Part shown: piece after piece, positions 1 to 6,965 of the stretch
How the letters are laid out: each line of letters opens with the position of its first letter
Position numbering within the stretch: position 1 is the first letter of the stretch
From: Clostridia bacterium
Lineage (GTDB): Bacteria; Bacillota; Clostridia; Christensenellales; Aristaeellaceae
DNA: 9,201 nt
Direction of reading: 5' to 3'
Assembly (NCBI GenBank): GCA_024404395.1
Contig: JAKSPZ010000019.1
Span: 1 to 9,201, forward strand
The notes under the pieces: generated by a model
Database searches by the model: none
Told to the model about the DNA's origin: nothing
Seen by the model: the letters and a program-made list of their open reading frames with translations, nothing else
Translations under genes and position numbers: made by a program

Positions 1-1
1 G

Positions 2-1369
2 ATCAATATCATCTCCTATGCGGAACTTGATAAGCTGTCCGGCTTCGTCGGCAACTTCACCGCGACCATCCGCAAGAAGGCACGCTATGTCGACGAGACC
101 AAGTGCACGGGCTGTGGTGTCTGCACCGAAAAGTGCCCCTCCCGCAAGGGTCTCAACGAGTTCAACATGAACCTCGACACCCGCGGCGCCATCTACATCC
201 CCTTCGCTCAGGCGATTCCGAAAGTCGCAGTCATCGACACCAAGCAGTGCCTCCACTTCCGTACCGGCAAGTGCGGCCTGTGCGAGAAGAACTGCGGCGC
301 CGGTGCCATCAAGTTCGATCAGCAGGATGAGTTTATCGAGCGCAAGTACGGCGCGATCATCGTTGCGACCGGCTTTAAGCCCATCGATGCTTCTCAGTTC
401 GATGAGTATGCTTACAACCAGTCCCGCGATGTCGTCACCAGCCTTGAGTTCGAACGCATCATGAACGCCGCAGGTCCCACCAAGGGCCAGCTGGTCCGTC
501 CTTCCGACGGCAAGCATCCCCATGAGATCGTGTTCATCCAGTGCGTCGGTTCCCGCTGCTCCGAGGATGCCACCAAGGGCAAGCCCTACTGCTCCAAGAT
601 CTGCTGCATGTACACCGCAAAGCATGCCATGCTGGTCCGCGATAAGTATCCGGACGTCAAGGTGCACATCTTCTACATCGATGCCCGTACCCCCGGCAAG
701 AACTTTGATGAGTTCTATCGCCGCGCTGTTGAGCAGTACGATGTGGATTACATCAAGGGCATGGTCGGTAAGGTCACCGTTGAAGGCGACAAGCTCCACG
801 TTCAGGGCAGCGATCTGCTGGCCAACGAACAGGTGCACATCAACGCCGATATGGTCGTTCTTGCCACCGCCATCGAGCCCGATCCCACCGCTCGCGCGCT
901 GCGCACCATGCTGACTGCCAGCATGGACACCAATGACTTCTTCACCGAGGCCCATCCCAAGCTCCGCCCCGTGGAAAGCCCCACTGCCGGTGTTTTCCTG
1001 TCCGGCGTCTGCCAGGGTCCCAAGGATATCCCCGAGACCGTCGCACAGGCCGGCGCTGCCGCGTCCAAGGTCATCGGTCTCCTCGCAAAGGACGAGCTGA
1101 CTTGCAATCCCTGCGTTGCTCATGCCAACGAACTGCTGTGCAACGGCTGCTCTCAGTGTGAAAAGGTCTGCCCCTACGGCGCCATTCACTATGAGGACAA
1201 GGAAGTCCGCGGTCCCGAAGTCCGTGGCGTCAAGCGCGTCGCTGTTGTCAATGAGGCGGTCTGCCAGGGCTGCGGTGCCTGCACCGTTACCTGCCCGTCC
1301 ACGGCAATGGATCTGAAGGGCTTCACCAATAAACAGATCATGGCGGAGGTGGATGCGATATGTCGATGA
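2..1369 (+). CDS. hdrA: HdrA-like electron-bifurcating FAD/iron-sulfur subunit (5' truncated by window edge)
   Basis: This is the C-terminal 455 residues of an HdrA family protein (heterodisulfide reductase subunit A). The frame is open from base 2, so the start and the N-terminal part of the FAD domain lie outside the window. Seen in fragment numbering: a [4Fe-4S] motif C35-x2-C38-x2-C41-x3-C45-P; a second cluster C83-x7-C91-x2-C94-x3-C98; an 'IIVATGF' strand of the FAD domain; the HdrA-typical 'FIQCVGSR' and 'YCSKICCMYT' motifs; an 'FLSGVCQGPKDI' FAD-contact stretch; and two C-terminal ferredoxin motifs ('CNGCSQCEKVCP', 'CQGCGACTVTCP'). In the family, HdrA carries the FAD that bifurcates electrons, with ferredoxin as the low-potential acceptor. 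It overlaps the next gene by 10 nt, so it is cotranslated with MvhD, its usual electron-entry partner. Family assignment is very secure. The partner set, and so the overall reaction, is inferred from the downstream genes. Confidence 0.96.
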   Translation: MNIISYAELDKLSGFVGNFTATIRKKARYVDETKCTGCGVCTEKCPSRKGLNEFNMNLDTRGAIYIPFAQAIPKVAVIDTKQCLHFRTGKCGLCEKNCGAGAIKFDQQDEFIERKYGAIIVATGFKPIDASQFDEYAYNQSRDVVTSLEFERIMNAAGPTKGQLVRPSDGKHPHEIVFIQCVGSRCSEDATKGKPYCSKICCMYTAKHAMLVRDKYPDVKVHIFYIDARTPGKNFDEFYRRAVEQYDVDYIKGMVGKVTVEGDKLHVQGSDLLANEQVHINADMVVLATAIEPDPTARALRTMLTASMDTNDFFTEAHPKLRPVESPTAGVFLSGVCQGPKDIPETVAQAGAAASKVIGLLAKDELTCNPCVAHANELLCNGCSQCEKVCPYGAIHYEDKEVRGPEVRGVKRVAVVNEAVCQGCGACTVTCPSTAMDLKGFTNKQIMAEVDAICR

Positions 1370-1803
1370 ACCAGAATCCCGATTGGAAGCCGACGATCGT
1401 CGCGTTCTGCTGCAACTGGTGCAGCTATGCCGGCGCCGATCTGGCCGGCTCCGGTCGTATGAGCTATCCGGCGAATGTCAAGATCATTCGCATTCCCTGC
1501 TCCTGCCGTCTGAATCCGCTGTTCGTGCTTCGTGCTTTCCAGCGCGGCGCCGACGGTGTCATCCTGTGCGGCTGCCATCCGGGCGACTGCCACTATTCCA
1601 CCGGTAACTACTATGCCCGCCGCCGTATGACCCTGCTGTTCAGCATGCTCGACTACCTGGGCATCGAACGCGGTCGTACCCGCGTCGAGTGGGTTTCCGC
1701 AGCGGAAGGTGCAAAGTTCTCCGCAACTATGAATGACTTCGCCAAGACGATTTACGAGCTGGGCGAGAACAAGAAATTGGGGGATCTGCGATGCAAGGAA
1801 TGA
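1360..1803 (+). CDS. mvhD: MvhD/FlxD-like [2Fe-2S] electron-transfer subunit
   Basis: A 147-residue protein of the MvhD family (delta subunit of methyl-viologen-reducing hydrogenase; FlxD in bacterial Flx-Hdr complexes), close to the usual length. Cysteines fall in the family pattern: C17-C18-x2-C21 followed by SYAG, C47-S-C49, C70-G-C72-HPGD-C77. In the family these hold a [2Fe-2S] cluster that passes electrons from a donor module to HdrA. The start at 1360 is chosen because GGAGGT (1345-1350) sits 9 nt upstream; the ATG at 1366 would be too far from it. The gene overlaps hdrA by 10 nt and the next gene by 13 nt, so translational coupling is likely. No hydrogenase gene is visible here, which points to NAD(P)H rather than H2 as donor, through the Flx-type genes downstream. 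It should be cytoplasmic; no signal peptide or membrane segment is seen. Confidence 0.95.
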   Translation: MSMNQNPDWKPTIVAFCCNWCSYAGADLAGSGRMSYPANVKIIRIPCSCRLNPLFVLRAFQRGADGVILCGCHPGDCHYSTGNYYARRRMTLLFSMLDYLGIERGRTRVEWVSAAEGAKFSATMNDFAKTIYELGENKKLGDLRCKE

Positions 1804-2753
1804 TTTTGGATCGGGTTCGTGCCCTTATGTCCGAAGGCGTCGCGACGCGTGTTCTCGGCTGGGAAACCGGCGAATTTCCGTATGATCGCACGCCCAAATT
1901 CTTCAACGAGAGCAATCTCGAAAACCTCAAGTACGATTCCTTCTGCGGTTGCAATCTGAGCAAGTACCTGGTCAACGAAAGTGAAAAGGTCATTGCTCTG
2001 GTCAAGCCCTGCGACTCTTACAGCCTGACTCAGCTTTGCACCGAGCATCGCGTCAAGCGTGAGAACGTCTACGCTCTGGGCGTAGCCTGCCGCGGCAAGA
2101 TCGATGTGAACAAGATCGCAGCGCTCGGCATCAAGGGCATCACCGACGTCGAAGAAGACGGCGACACCCTGACCGTGCACACCCTCTACGGCGACAAACA
2201 GGTCGCCCGCAAAGACGTGCTGCTGAACAAGTGCATGTCCTGCAAGGGTAAGGAACATAAGAACGTTGATGAAGTCATCGGCGAGTCCGAAGACACTTCT
2301 TCCGTCGAACGCTTTGACATGGTTGCTGAGCTGGAAGCCATGACGCCCGATCAGCGCTTCGCTTTCTGGCGCAATGAGCTGTCCAAGTGCATCCGCTGCA
2401 ATGCCTGCCGCAATGTCTGCCCCGCTTGCACCTGCGTCAAGTGCGTATTCGACAACCCCAACACCGGCGTCCAGAACAAGGCTGCTGCGGACGATTTCGA
2501 AGAGAACATGTTCCACATCATCCGTGCGTTCCACGTTGCCGGCCGTTGCACCGACTGCGGTGAGTGCAGCCGCGTCTGCCCCCAGGGCATCCCGCTCCAT
2601 CTGCTGAACCGCAAGTTCATCAAGGACATCGATGAGCTCTACGGCGATTACGTCGCGGGCGATGAAGCCGACCAGCGTCATCCGCTGATCAACTTCACCA
2701 AGACCGACTGTGAGCCCAGCATCGTCCACCAGCGGGGAGGTGACAAGGGATGA
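1791..2753 (+). CDS. FlxC-like 4Fe-4S dicluster electron-transfer subunit
   Basis: A 320-residue iron-sulfur protein. The N-terminal half has 'CGC' at 52-54, 'KPCD' at 72-75 and a later 'GVACRG', features shared with F420-hydrogenase/formate dehydrogenase beta-type and AsrA-type proteins. The C-terminal half has two ferredoxin motifs: C200-x2-C203-x2-C206-x3-C210, extended by C213, C215 and C218, and C253-x2-C256-x2-C259-x3-C263 followed by PQG. It is best read as one of the two iron-sulfur subunits of an Flx-type NAD(P)H dehydrogenase that relays electrons from FlxA toward MvhD and HdrA. Which family letter (B or C) applies is my inference. The start has GGGGGAT (1779-1785) just upstream. 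It overlaps mvhD by 13 nt and the next gene by 4 nt (ATGA). A database name might be '4Fe-4S ferredoxin' or 'FdhB/FrhB C-terminal domain protein'. Its function as an electron carrier is secure; its exact partner contacts are not. Confidence 0.85.
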   Translation: MQGMILDRVRALMSEGVATRVLGWETGEFPYDRTPKFFNESNLENLKYDSFCGCNLSKYLVNESEKVIALVKPCDSYSLTQLCTEHRVKRENVYALGVACRGKIDVNKIAALGIKGITDVEEDGDTLTVHTLYGDKQVARKDVLLNKCMSCKGKEHKNVDEVIGESEDTSSVERFDMVAELEAMTPDQRFAFWRNELSKCIRCNACRNVCPACTCVKCVFDNPNTGVQNKAAADDFEENMFHIIRAFHVAGRCTDCGECSRVCPQGIPLHLLNRKFIKDIDELYGDYVAGDEADQRHPLINFTKTDCEPSIVHQRGGDKG

Positions 2754-3763
2754 AAAAGCTGCCGATCAGTGAGCTGAATGCTTTCTTCGCCCGTGTCGCC
2801 GCCGACCAGAAGCTGTATCTGCCCGTCGAACAGGCCGGTCAGGTCGACTTCGGTTGCTGGACCGAAGACGCCACCGTTCGCCTTGACGCGCTGAAGACCG
2901 TCAAGAGCGCAAAGGGTGCCTTCTTCCCCCAGGTCGAGGATATGCTCCGCTTCCACACTCAGGGCAAGAACATCGACATCCAGCCCACCGAGCTCATGAA
3001 CGAAAAGTTCGTCATCTTCGGTGTCCGCGCCTGTGATGCCCGTGCTTTTGAGCTGCTGGACCGTGTTTTCATGTCCGAGCCCCAGGATCCCTTCTATGCT
3101 GCCCGTCGCGAACACGGCACCGTCGTGACCCTCGCCTGCGGTGAGCCCGAGGCTTCCTGCTTCTGCACCAACTTTGATATCGATCCCGCCGATCCTGCGG
3201 GCGATGTGACCGCCTGGCTGGTGGGTGAGAACTACGTTCTCCGCGCCAACACCGAAAAGGGTGAGGCCCTCATCGCCGATCTCGCAGACAGCGACGACGA
3301 TGTCTCCGCCAAGCAGGCCGAGATCCGCGCCATCGCGGAGAAGCTGCCCTTCGCCAACCTGAACCTCAACGGTTTCGACGGCGAACACCTCATGGAGCGC
3401 TTCAGCGATCCCAAGTGGGCTGAGCTGTCCCGCGCATGCCTGGGCTGCGGCACCTGCACCTTCGTCTGTCCCACCTGCCAGTGCTACGATATCCGCGATT
3501 ACGATACCGGTCACGGTGTCCAGCGTTATCGCTGCTGGGACAGCTGCATGTACTCTGACTTCACTCTGATGGCCCACGGCACCAACCGTCCCACTCAGGT
3601 CGAGCGTTTCCGTCAGCGCTTCATGCACAAGCTGGTCTACTTCCCGTCCAACAACGAAGGCATCTACGGCTGCGTCGGTTGCGGCCGCTGCGTGGACAAG
3701 TGCCCGCAGTCGCTCAATATCGTCAAGGTCATCAAGGCATTGGGGGTGAAAGCAGATGACTAA
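2750..3763 (+). CDS. FlxB / AsrA-like 4Fe-4S electron-transfer subunit
   Basis: A 337-residue iron-sulfur protein resembling AsrA (anaerobic sulfite reductase subunit A) and the beta subunit of sulfhydrogenases. Seen: 'GVRACDARAFELLDRVF' from residue 91, a family hallmark; a 'SCFCTNFDIDP' segment in the middle; a [4Fe-4S] motif C230-x2-C233-x2-C236-x3-C240-P-T-C243-Q-C245; and a second motif C308-x2-C311-x2-C314-x3-C318 followed by PQS. In Asr and Flx complexes this subunit binds the FAD/NAD(P)H subunit encoded next to it and carries electrons away from it. No siroheme sulfite reductase (AsrC) follows, so a sulfite reductase role is unlikely here. The start is fixed by a strong GGAGGTGA (2736-2743) and a 4-nt ATGA overlap with the upstream stop. 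Its architecture mirrors that of the preceding gene, and the two look like paralogues. Confidence 0.88.
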   Translation: MKKLPISELNAFFARVAADQKLYLPVEQAGQVDFGCWTEDATVRLDALKTVKSAKGAFFPQVEDMLRFHTQGKNIDIQPTELMNEKFVIFGVRACDARAFELLDRVFMSEPQDPFYAARREHGTVVTLACGEPEASCFCTNFDIDPADPAGDVTAWLVGENYVLRANTEKGEALIADLADSDDDVSAKQAEIRAIAEKLPFANLNLNGFDGEHLMERFSDPKWAELSRACLGCGTCTFVCPTCQCYDIRDYDTGHGVQRYRCWDSCMYSDFTLMAHGTNRPTQVERFRQRFMHKLVYFPSNNEGIYGCVGCGRCVDKCPQSLNIVKVIKALGVKADD

Positions 3764-4586
3764 CGGCAACATCATCCCGATGCTCGGCGTTGTGACGGAC
3801 ATCCGTACCGACACGCCCGACATCAAGACTTTCCGCGTCGAAGCGCTGAACGGCGGCAAGTGTTTTGAACATATGCCCGGTCAGTGTGCCATGCTTTCTA
3901 TTCCCGGCGTCGGCGAGGCGATGTTCTCCATCACCTCTTCTCCCACGCTGAAGGAATATCAGGAGTTCTCCATCAAGAAGTGCGGCTGCCTCACCGAGTG
4001 GCTGCATCAGATGGACGTCGGTCAGCAGGTCACCATCCGCGGACCGTACGGCAAGCCTTTCCCCGTGGAGACCGAACTGAAGGGCAAGGACCTTCTGTTC
4101 ATCGCCGGCGGCGTCGGTCTTGCGCCCCTTCATTCCGTCATCAACTACGTGCTGGACAAGCGCGAGAACTACGGCAAGGTGGATATCGTTTACGGTTCCC
4201 GTTCCAAGGATGACCTTCTGGATATCAACGAGATCCAGAACTCCTGGATGGATCCCAAGAACAATCTGGATGTTCACCTGACCATCGACCGTCCTCAGGA
4301 CGGCTGGGATGGCCACGTCGCGTTCGTTCCCACCTACGTAAAGGAACTGGGCTTTGACCCCAATAAGACCGTTCTGGTCTGCGGTCCGCCGATCATGATC
4401 AAGTTCGTGCTTCAGGCGCTGACCGAGCTGGGCTTCGAAAAGACCCAGATCTACACCACGATGGAACTTCGCATGAAGTGCGGCGTCGGCAAGTGCGGCC
4501 GCTGCAACATCGGCGACAAGTACGTCTGCAAGGATGGCCCCGTGTTCCGTTTCGACGAGCTCGGCGTGCTGCCTTCCGAGTATTGA
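3756..4586 (+). CDS. FlxA / AsrB / PyrK-like FAD-NAD(P)H-[2Fe-2S] oxidoreductase subunit
   Basis: A 276-residue ferredoxin-NADP+ reductase family protein, predicted to be the NAD(P)H entry point of the complex. Domains in order: a flavin-binding beta-barrel with 'MPGQCAML' and 'FSITSSPT' (57-64) and 'IRGPYGKPF' (about 94-102); a nucleotide-binding domain with 'GGVGLAP' (118-124), 'VYGSR' and 'VCGPP' (208-212); and a C-terminal [2Fe-2S] motif C242-x4-C247-x2-C250-x7-C258, as in PyrK and AsrB. PyrK is unlikely because no pyrD lies next to it; AsrB is unlikely because asrC is missing. NADH versus NADPH preference cannot be read reliably from the sequence. The start at 3756 follows GGGGGTGA with good spacing and overlaps the previous gene by 8 nt. 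The next gene begins 15 nt after its stop, the first real gap in the operon. Confidence 0.9.
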   Translation: MTNGNIIPMLGVVTDIRTDTPDIKTFRVEALNGGKCFEHMPGQCAMLSIPGVGEAMFSITSSPTLKEYQEFSIKKCGCLTEWLHQMDVGQQVTIRGPYGKPFPVETELKGKDLLFIAGGVGLAPLHSVINYVLDKRENYGKVDIVYGSRSKDDLLDINEIQNSWMDPKNNLDVHLTIDRPQDGWDGHVAFVPTYVKELGFDPNKTVLVCGPPIMIKFVLQALTELGFEKTQIYTTMELRMKCGVGKCGRCNIGDKYVCKDGPVFRFDELGVLPSEY

Positions 4587-4601
4587 TGGAGGTTTGAATC
4601 C

Positions 4602-5276
4602 ATGGCAAATATGGTCAATGTTTTCCTGTACGGAAAAAAGTATGAAGTTCCCGGCGATCTGACGATCATGGAAGCGTTCGAGTACGCCGGTTATAAACTG
4701 GTGCGCGGCGTCGGCTGCCGTAACGGCTTCTGCGGCGCATGTGCCACCGTTTATCGCATCAAGGGCGATCGTGAGCTGAAGGCCTGCCTGGCTTGCTCCA
4801 CCAAGGTTGAGGACAACATGTCTGTCGCGACCCTGCCCTTCTTCCCGCTGATCAAGGAAGGCTACGACATCGAAAAGGTCCGCCCCAACGAGCAGATCAT
4901 GATGCAGCTCTATCCCGAGATCTACTCCTGCGTCGGCTGTAATGCCTGCACCAAGGCCTGCTCTCAGAGCCTGAATGTCATGCAGTACATCGCCCATGCA
5001 CAGCGCGGCGAATACGAGAAGTGCGCAGAGCTGTCCTTCGACTGCGTCATGTGCGGCATCTGCTCATCCCGTTGCCCCGCAGGTATCTCTCATCCTCAGG
5101 TTGCCATGCTGGCACGCCGCCTGAACGGCAAGTACATCGCACCCGAATCCCTCCATCTGACCACTCGCGTCAAGGAGATCGAGGACGGTCTTTGCACCGA
5201 AGCCATCGAGGCGATCATGGCGAAGCCCATCGAGGAACTGAAGGAACTGTACAACCATCGCGACATCGAAAAGTAA
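4602..5276 (+). CDS. Fumarate reductase/succinate dehydrogenase-like iron-sulfur subunit (short TfrB/SdhB-like)
   Basis: A 224-residue protein with the layout of a SdhB/FrdB iron-sulfur subunit. An N-terminal [2Fe-2S] ferredoxin fold has C39, C44, C47 ('CRNGFCGAC') and C62 or C65. A C-terminal pair of clusters follows: C110-x2-C113-x2-C116-x3-C120 and C148-x2-C151-x2-C154-x3-C158. Canonical SdhB carries 4Fe-4S plus 3Fe-4S; here both sites have four cysteines, so two [4Fe-4S] clusters are likely, as in the methanogen thiol:fumarate reductase subunit TfrB and HdrC-like proteins. Unlike TfrB it ends without the cysteine-rich (CCG) HdrB-like half. No membrane anchor genes (SdhC/D) follow. The start is set by GGAGGT at 4588-4593, 8 nt from the ATG. 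It lies 12 nt before the flavoprotein gene. The inferred role is to carry electrons from the HdrA/Flx module to that flavoprotein. Confidence 0.88.
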   Translation: MANMVNVFLYGKKYEVPGDLTIMEAFEYAGYKLVRGVGCRNGFCGACATVYRIKGDRELKACLACSTKVEDNMSVATLPFFPLIKEGYDIEKVRPNEQIMMQLYPEIYSCVGCNACTKACSQSLNVMQYIAHAQRGEYEKCAELSFDCVMCGICSSRCPAGISHPQVAMLARRLNGKYIAPESLHLTTRVKEIEDGLCTEAIEAIMAKPIEELKELYNHRDIEK

Positions 5277-5288
5277 GGGGGCGGCAAC

Positions 5289-6887
5289 ATGATTTTCACT
5301 CAGGAAATGCTGGAATCCATGAAGAAGGTGGAGGCCGCACGCGAAGCTAACATTGCGTATGAACCCCCCCGTATGTCCGCTGAGGAAAAGGAAGCTCTCC
5401 TCGCAGAGTACCATCCCGACTATAAGGACAAGGGCTTTACCACGATCAAGATCGGTCCCAACAAGGGCGAGCGCGCTCCCATCGAGCTGGAAGAGATGAT
5501 CGAAGGCCGCAGCCGCGTTCTCGACCTGAATGTCGATCTGAACAAGGTCGATTACGACGTTGACGTTCTCGTCATCGGCGGCGGCGGATCCGGTTCCTCC
5601 GCAGCCATCGAGGCCAACAAGGCCGGCGCAAACGTCATGATCGTCACCAAGCTGCGCATCGGCGACGCCAACACCATGATGGCTGAAGGCGGCATCCAGG
5701 CAGCTGACAAGCCCGGCGACTCTCCCGCTCAGCACTATCTGGACGTCATGGGCGGCGGTCACTTCGTCAATCGTCCCGAACTGGTCCGCAAGCTGGTCAT
5801 GGATGGCCCCGGTGCCATCAAGTGGCTGAACGAGCTGGGCGTTGAGTTCGACAAGGACGAAGACGGCACCATGGTTACCACCCACGGCGGCGGTACCTCC
5901 CGCAAGCGCATGCACGCTGCAGCCGACTACTCCGGCGCCGAGATCATGCGTACCCTGCGCGATGAAGTCCTGAACCGCGGCATCACCGTTGTTGACTTCA
6001 CTGCTGCCATCGAGATCATTAAGGACGAGAACGGCAATGCTGCCGGCGCTGTCCTGCTGAACATGGAGACCGGTGAGGTCCGTGTTGCCCGCGCAAAGTG
6101 CGTCGTCATCGCCACCGGCGGTGCAGGCCGTATGCATTATCAGGGCTTCCCGACTTCCAACCACTACGGCGCAACCGCCGACGGTCTGATCCTCGGCTAC
6201 CGCGCAGGCGCGAAGCTGCTGTATCAGGATACCCTTCAGTATCATCCCACCGGCGTTGCTTTCCCGCAGCAGATCTACGGTGCTCTGGTTACCGAAAAGG
6301 TCCGCTCCATGGGCGCTAAGCTGATCAACTCCGAAGGCGAAGTCTACGTCCATCCTCTGGAGACCCGCGACGTCAACGCAGCTGCTGTTATCCGTGAGTG
6401 CAGCACCCGCGGCAAGGGCGTTCCCACTCCCACCGGCAAGGCTGTCTGGCTGGATACGCCTATGATCGACATGATTCATGGCAAGGGCACTCTGGAGAAG
6501 CGTCTGCCTGCCATGCTTCGTATGTATCTGAAGTTCGGCATCGACATGCGCGAGACCCCCATCCTGATCTACCCGACTCTGCACTATCAGAACGGCGGTC
6601 TGGAGATCGGCGTCAACGGCATGACCCGCGTCGAGAACCTGTTCGTCGCCGGTGAGGCTGTCGGTGGTATCCACGGCCGCAACCGCCTGATGGGCAACAG
6701 CCTTCTGGACATCATCGTTTTCGGTCGCAACGCAGGTCAGCAGGCCGCTGCCAAGGCGAAGACCGTTACCGTTGGTGCACTGACGCTGGACCACGTTGCG
6801 AAGTACGAAGAGGAGCGCAAGGCTGCCGGCATCGACAGTGAGACCGCTTCCCCCAAGCTGCTTCCCGACTATACCCGCAAGTTCTGA
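5289..6887 (+). CDS. Fumarate reductase/succinate dehydrogenase-like flavoprotein subunit
   Basis: A 532-residue FAD-binding protein of the FrdA/SdhA/NadB family. FAD dinucleotide motif GGGGSG is at 97-102, after an unusual charged N-terminal extension of about 90 residues. Residues of the family's dicarboxylate site are present: HPTG (H319), T335-E336, R360 in 'TRDV' (position of the catalytic arginine), H432 in 'PTLHYQNGG', and R466 in 'NRLMGNSLLD'. This supports reduction of fumarate or a similar unsaturated carboxylate, or the reverse. The histidine that binds FAD covalently in SdhA/FrdA ('SHT') is N128 here, so FAD is probably noncovalent, as in NadB. The C-terminal helical domain of SdhA is missing: only about 40 residues follow the last FAD motif. 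The start has AAGGGGG at the expected distance. L-aspartate oxidase is possible by sequence, but no nadA or nadC is nearby and it is coupled to an iron-sulfur subunit. Family is sure; substrate is inferred. Confidence 0.9.
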   Translation: MIFTQEMLESMKKVEAAREANIAYEPPRMSAEEKEALLAEYHPDYKDKGFTTIKIGPNKGERAPIELEEMIEGRSRVLDLNVDLNKVDYDVDVLVIGGGGSGSSAAIEANKAGANVMIVTKLRIGDANTMMAEGGIQAADKPGDSPAQHYLDVMGGGHFVNRPELVRKLVMDGPGAIKWLNELGVEFDKDEDGTMVTTHGGGTSRKRMHAAADYSGAEIMRTLRDEVLNRGITVVDFTAAIEIIKDENGNAAGAVLLNMETGEVRVARAKCVVIATGGAGRMHYQGFPTSNHYGATADGLILGYRAGAKLLYQDTLQYHPTGVAFPQQIYGALVTEKVRSMGAKLINSEGEVYVHPLETRDVNAAAVIRECSTRGKGVPTPTGKAVWLDTPMIDMIHGKGTLEKRLPAMLRMYLKFGIDMRETPILIYPTLHYQNGGLEIGVNGMTRVENLFVAGEAVGGIHGRNRLMGNSLLDIIVFGRNAGQQAAAKAKTVTVGALTLDHVAKYEEERKAAGIDSETASPKLLPDYTRKF

Positions 6888-6900
6888 TCGAACTGAACCG

Positions 6901-6933
6901 CAACCCCAAGCTTCGGCTTGGGGTTGTTTTGTT
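6901..6933 (+). terminator. Rho-independent terminator ending the redox operon
   Basis: A perfect 11-bp stem (6901-6911 pairing with 6916-6926) closes on a C(UUCG)G tetraloop, an exceptionally stable loop. A T-rich tail (TTTTGTT) follows at once. It begins 14 nt after the flavoprotein stop codon and separates the hdrA-to-flavoprotein operon from glpK. Confidence 0.93.
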
Positions 6934-6965
6934 AATATGAAGGTTAGAAGTTAACGGAACTGTAA

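Noticed and set aside
2750..4586. Anaerobic sulfite reductase (asrAB)
   Set aside because: The two genes do resemble asrA and asrB, but no siroheme-binding asrC follows and they are embedded between MvhD and FrdB-like genes, which fits an Flx module better.
2678..4997. Two more long minus-strand open frames (393 and 421 codons) opposite the FlxB-, FlxA- and FrdB-like genes
   Set aside because: They have the same composition-driven origin, no ribosome binding sites that stand out, and overlap well-supported genes on the plus strand.
5064..6794. Long open frame of 576 codons on the minus strand opposite the flavoprotein
   Set aside because: It lies antisense to a gene with clear FrdA-family motifs. 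The translation is low-complexity (Ala/Val/Asp/Gly-rich) without recognisable domains. Such frames arise because the sense genes avoid TTA, CTA and TCA codons.
5289..6887. L-aspartate oxidase (NadB)
   Set aside because: Family resemblance is real, including the noncovalent FAD pattern. However, nadA/nadC are absent, and the gene is coupled to a FrdB-like iron-sulfur subunit, which NadB does not use.
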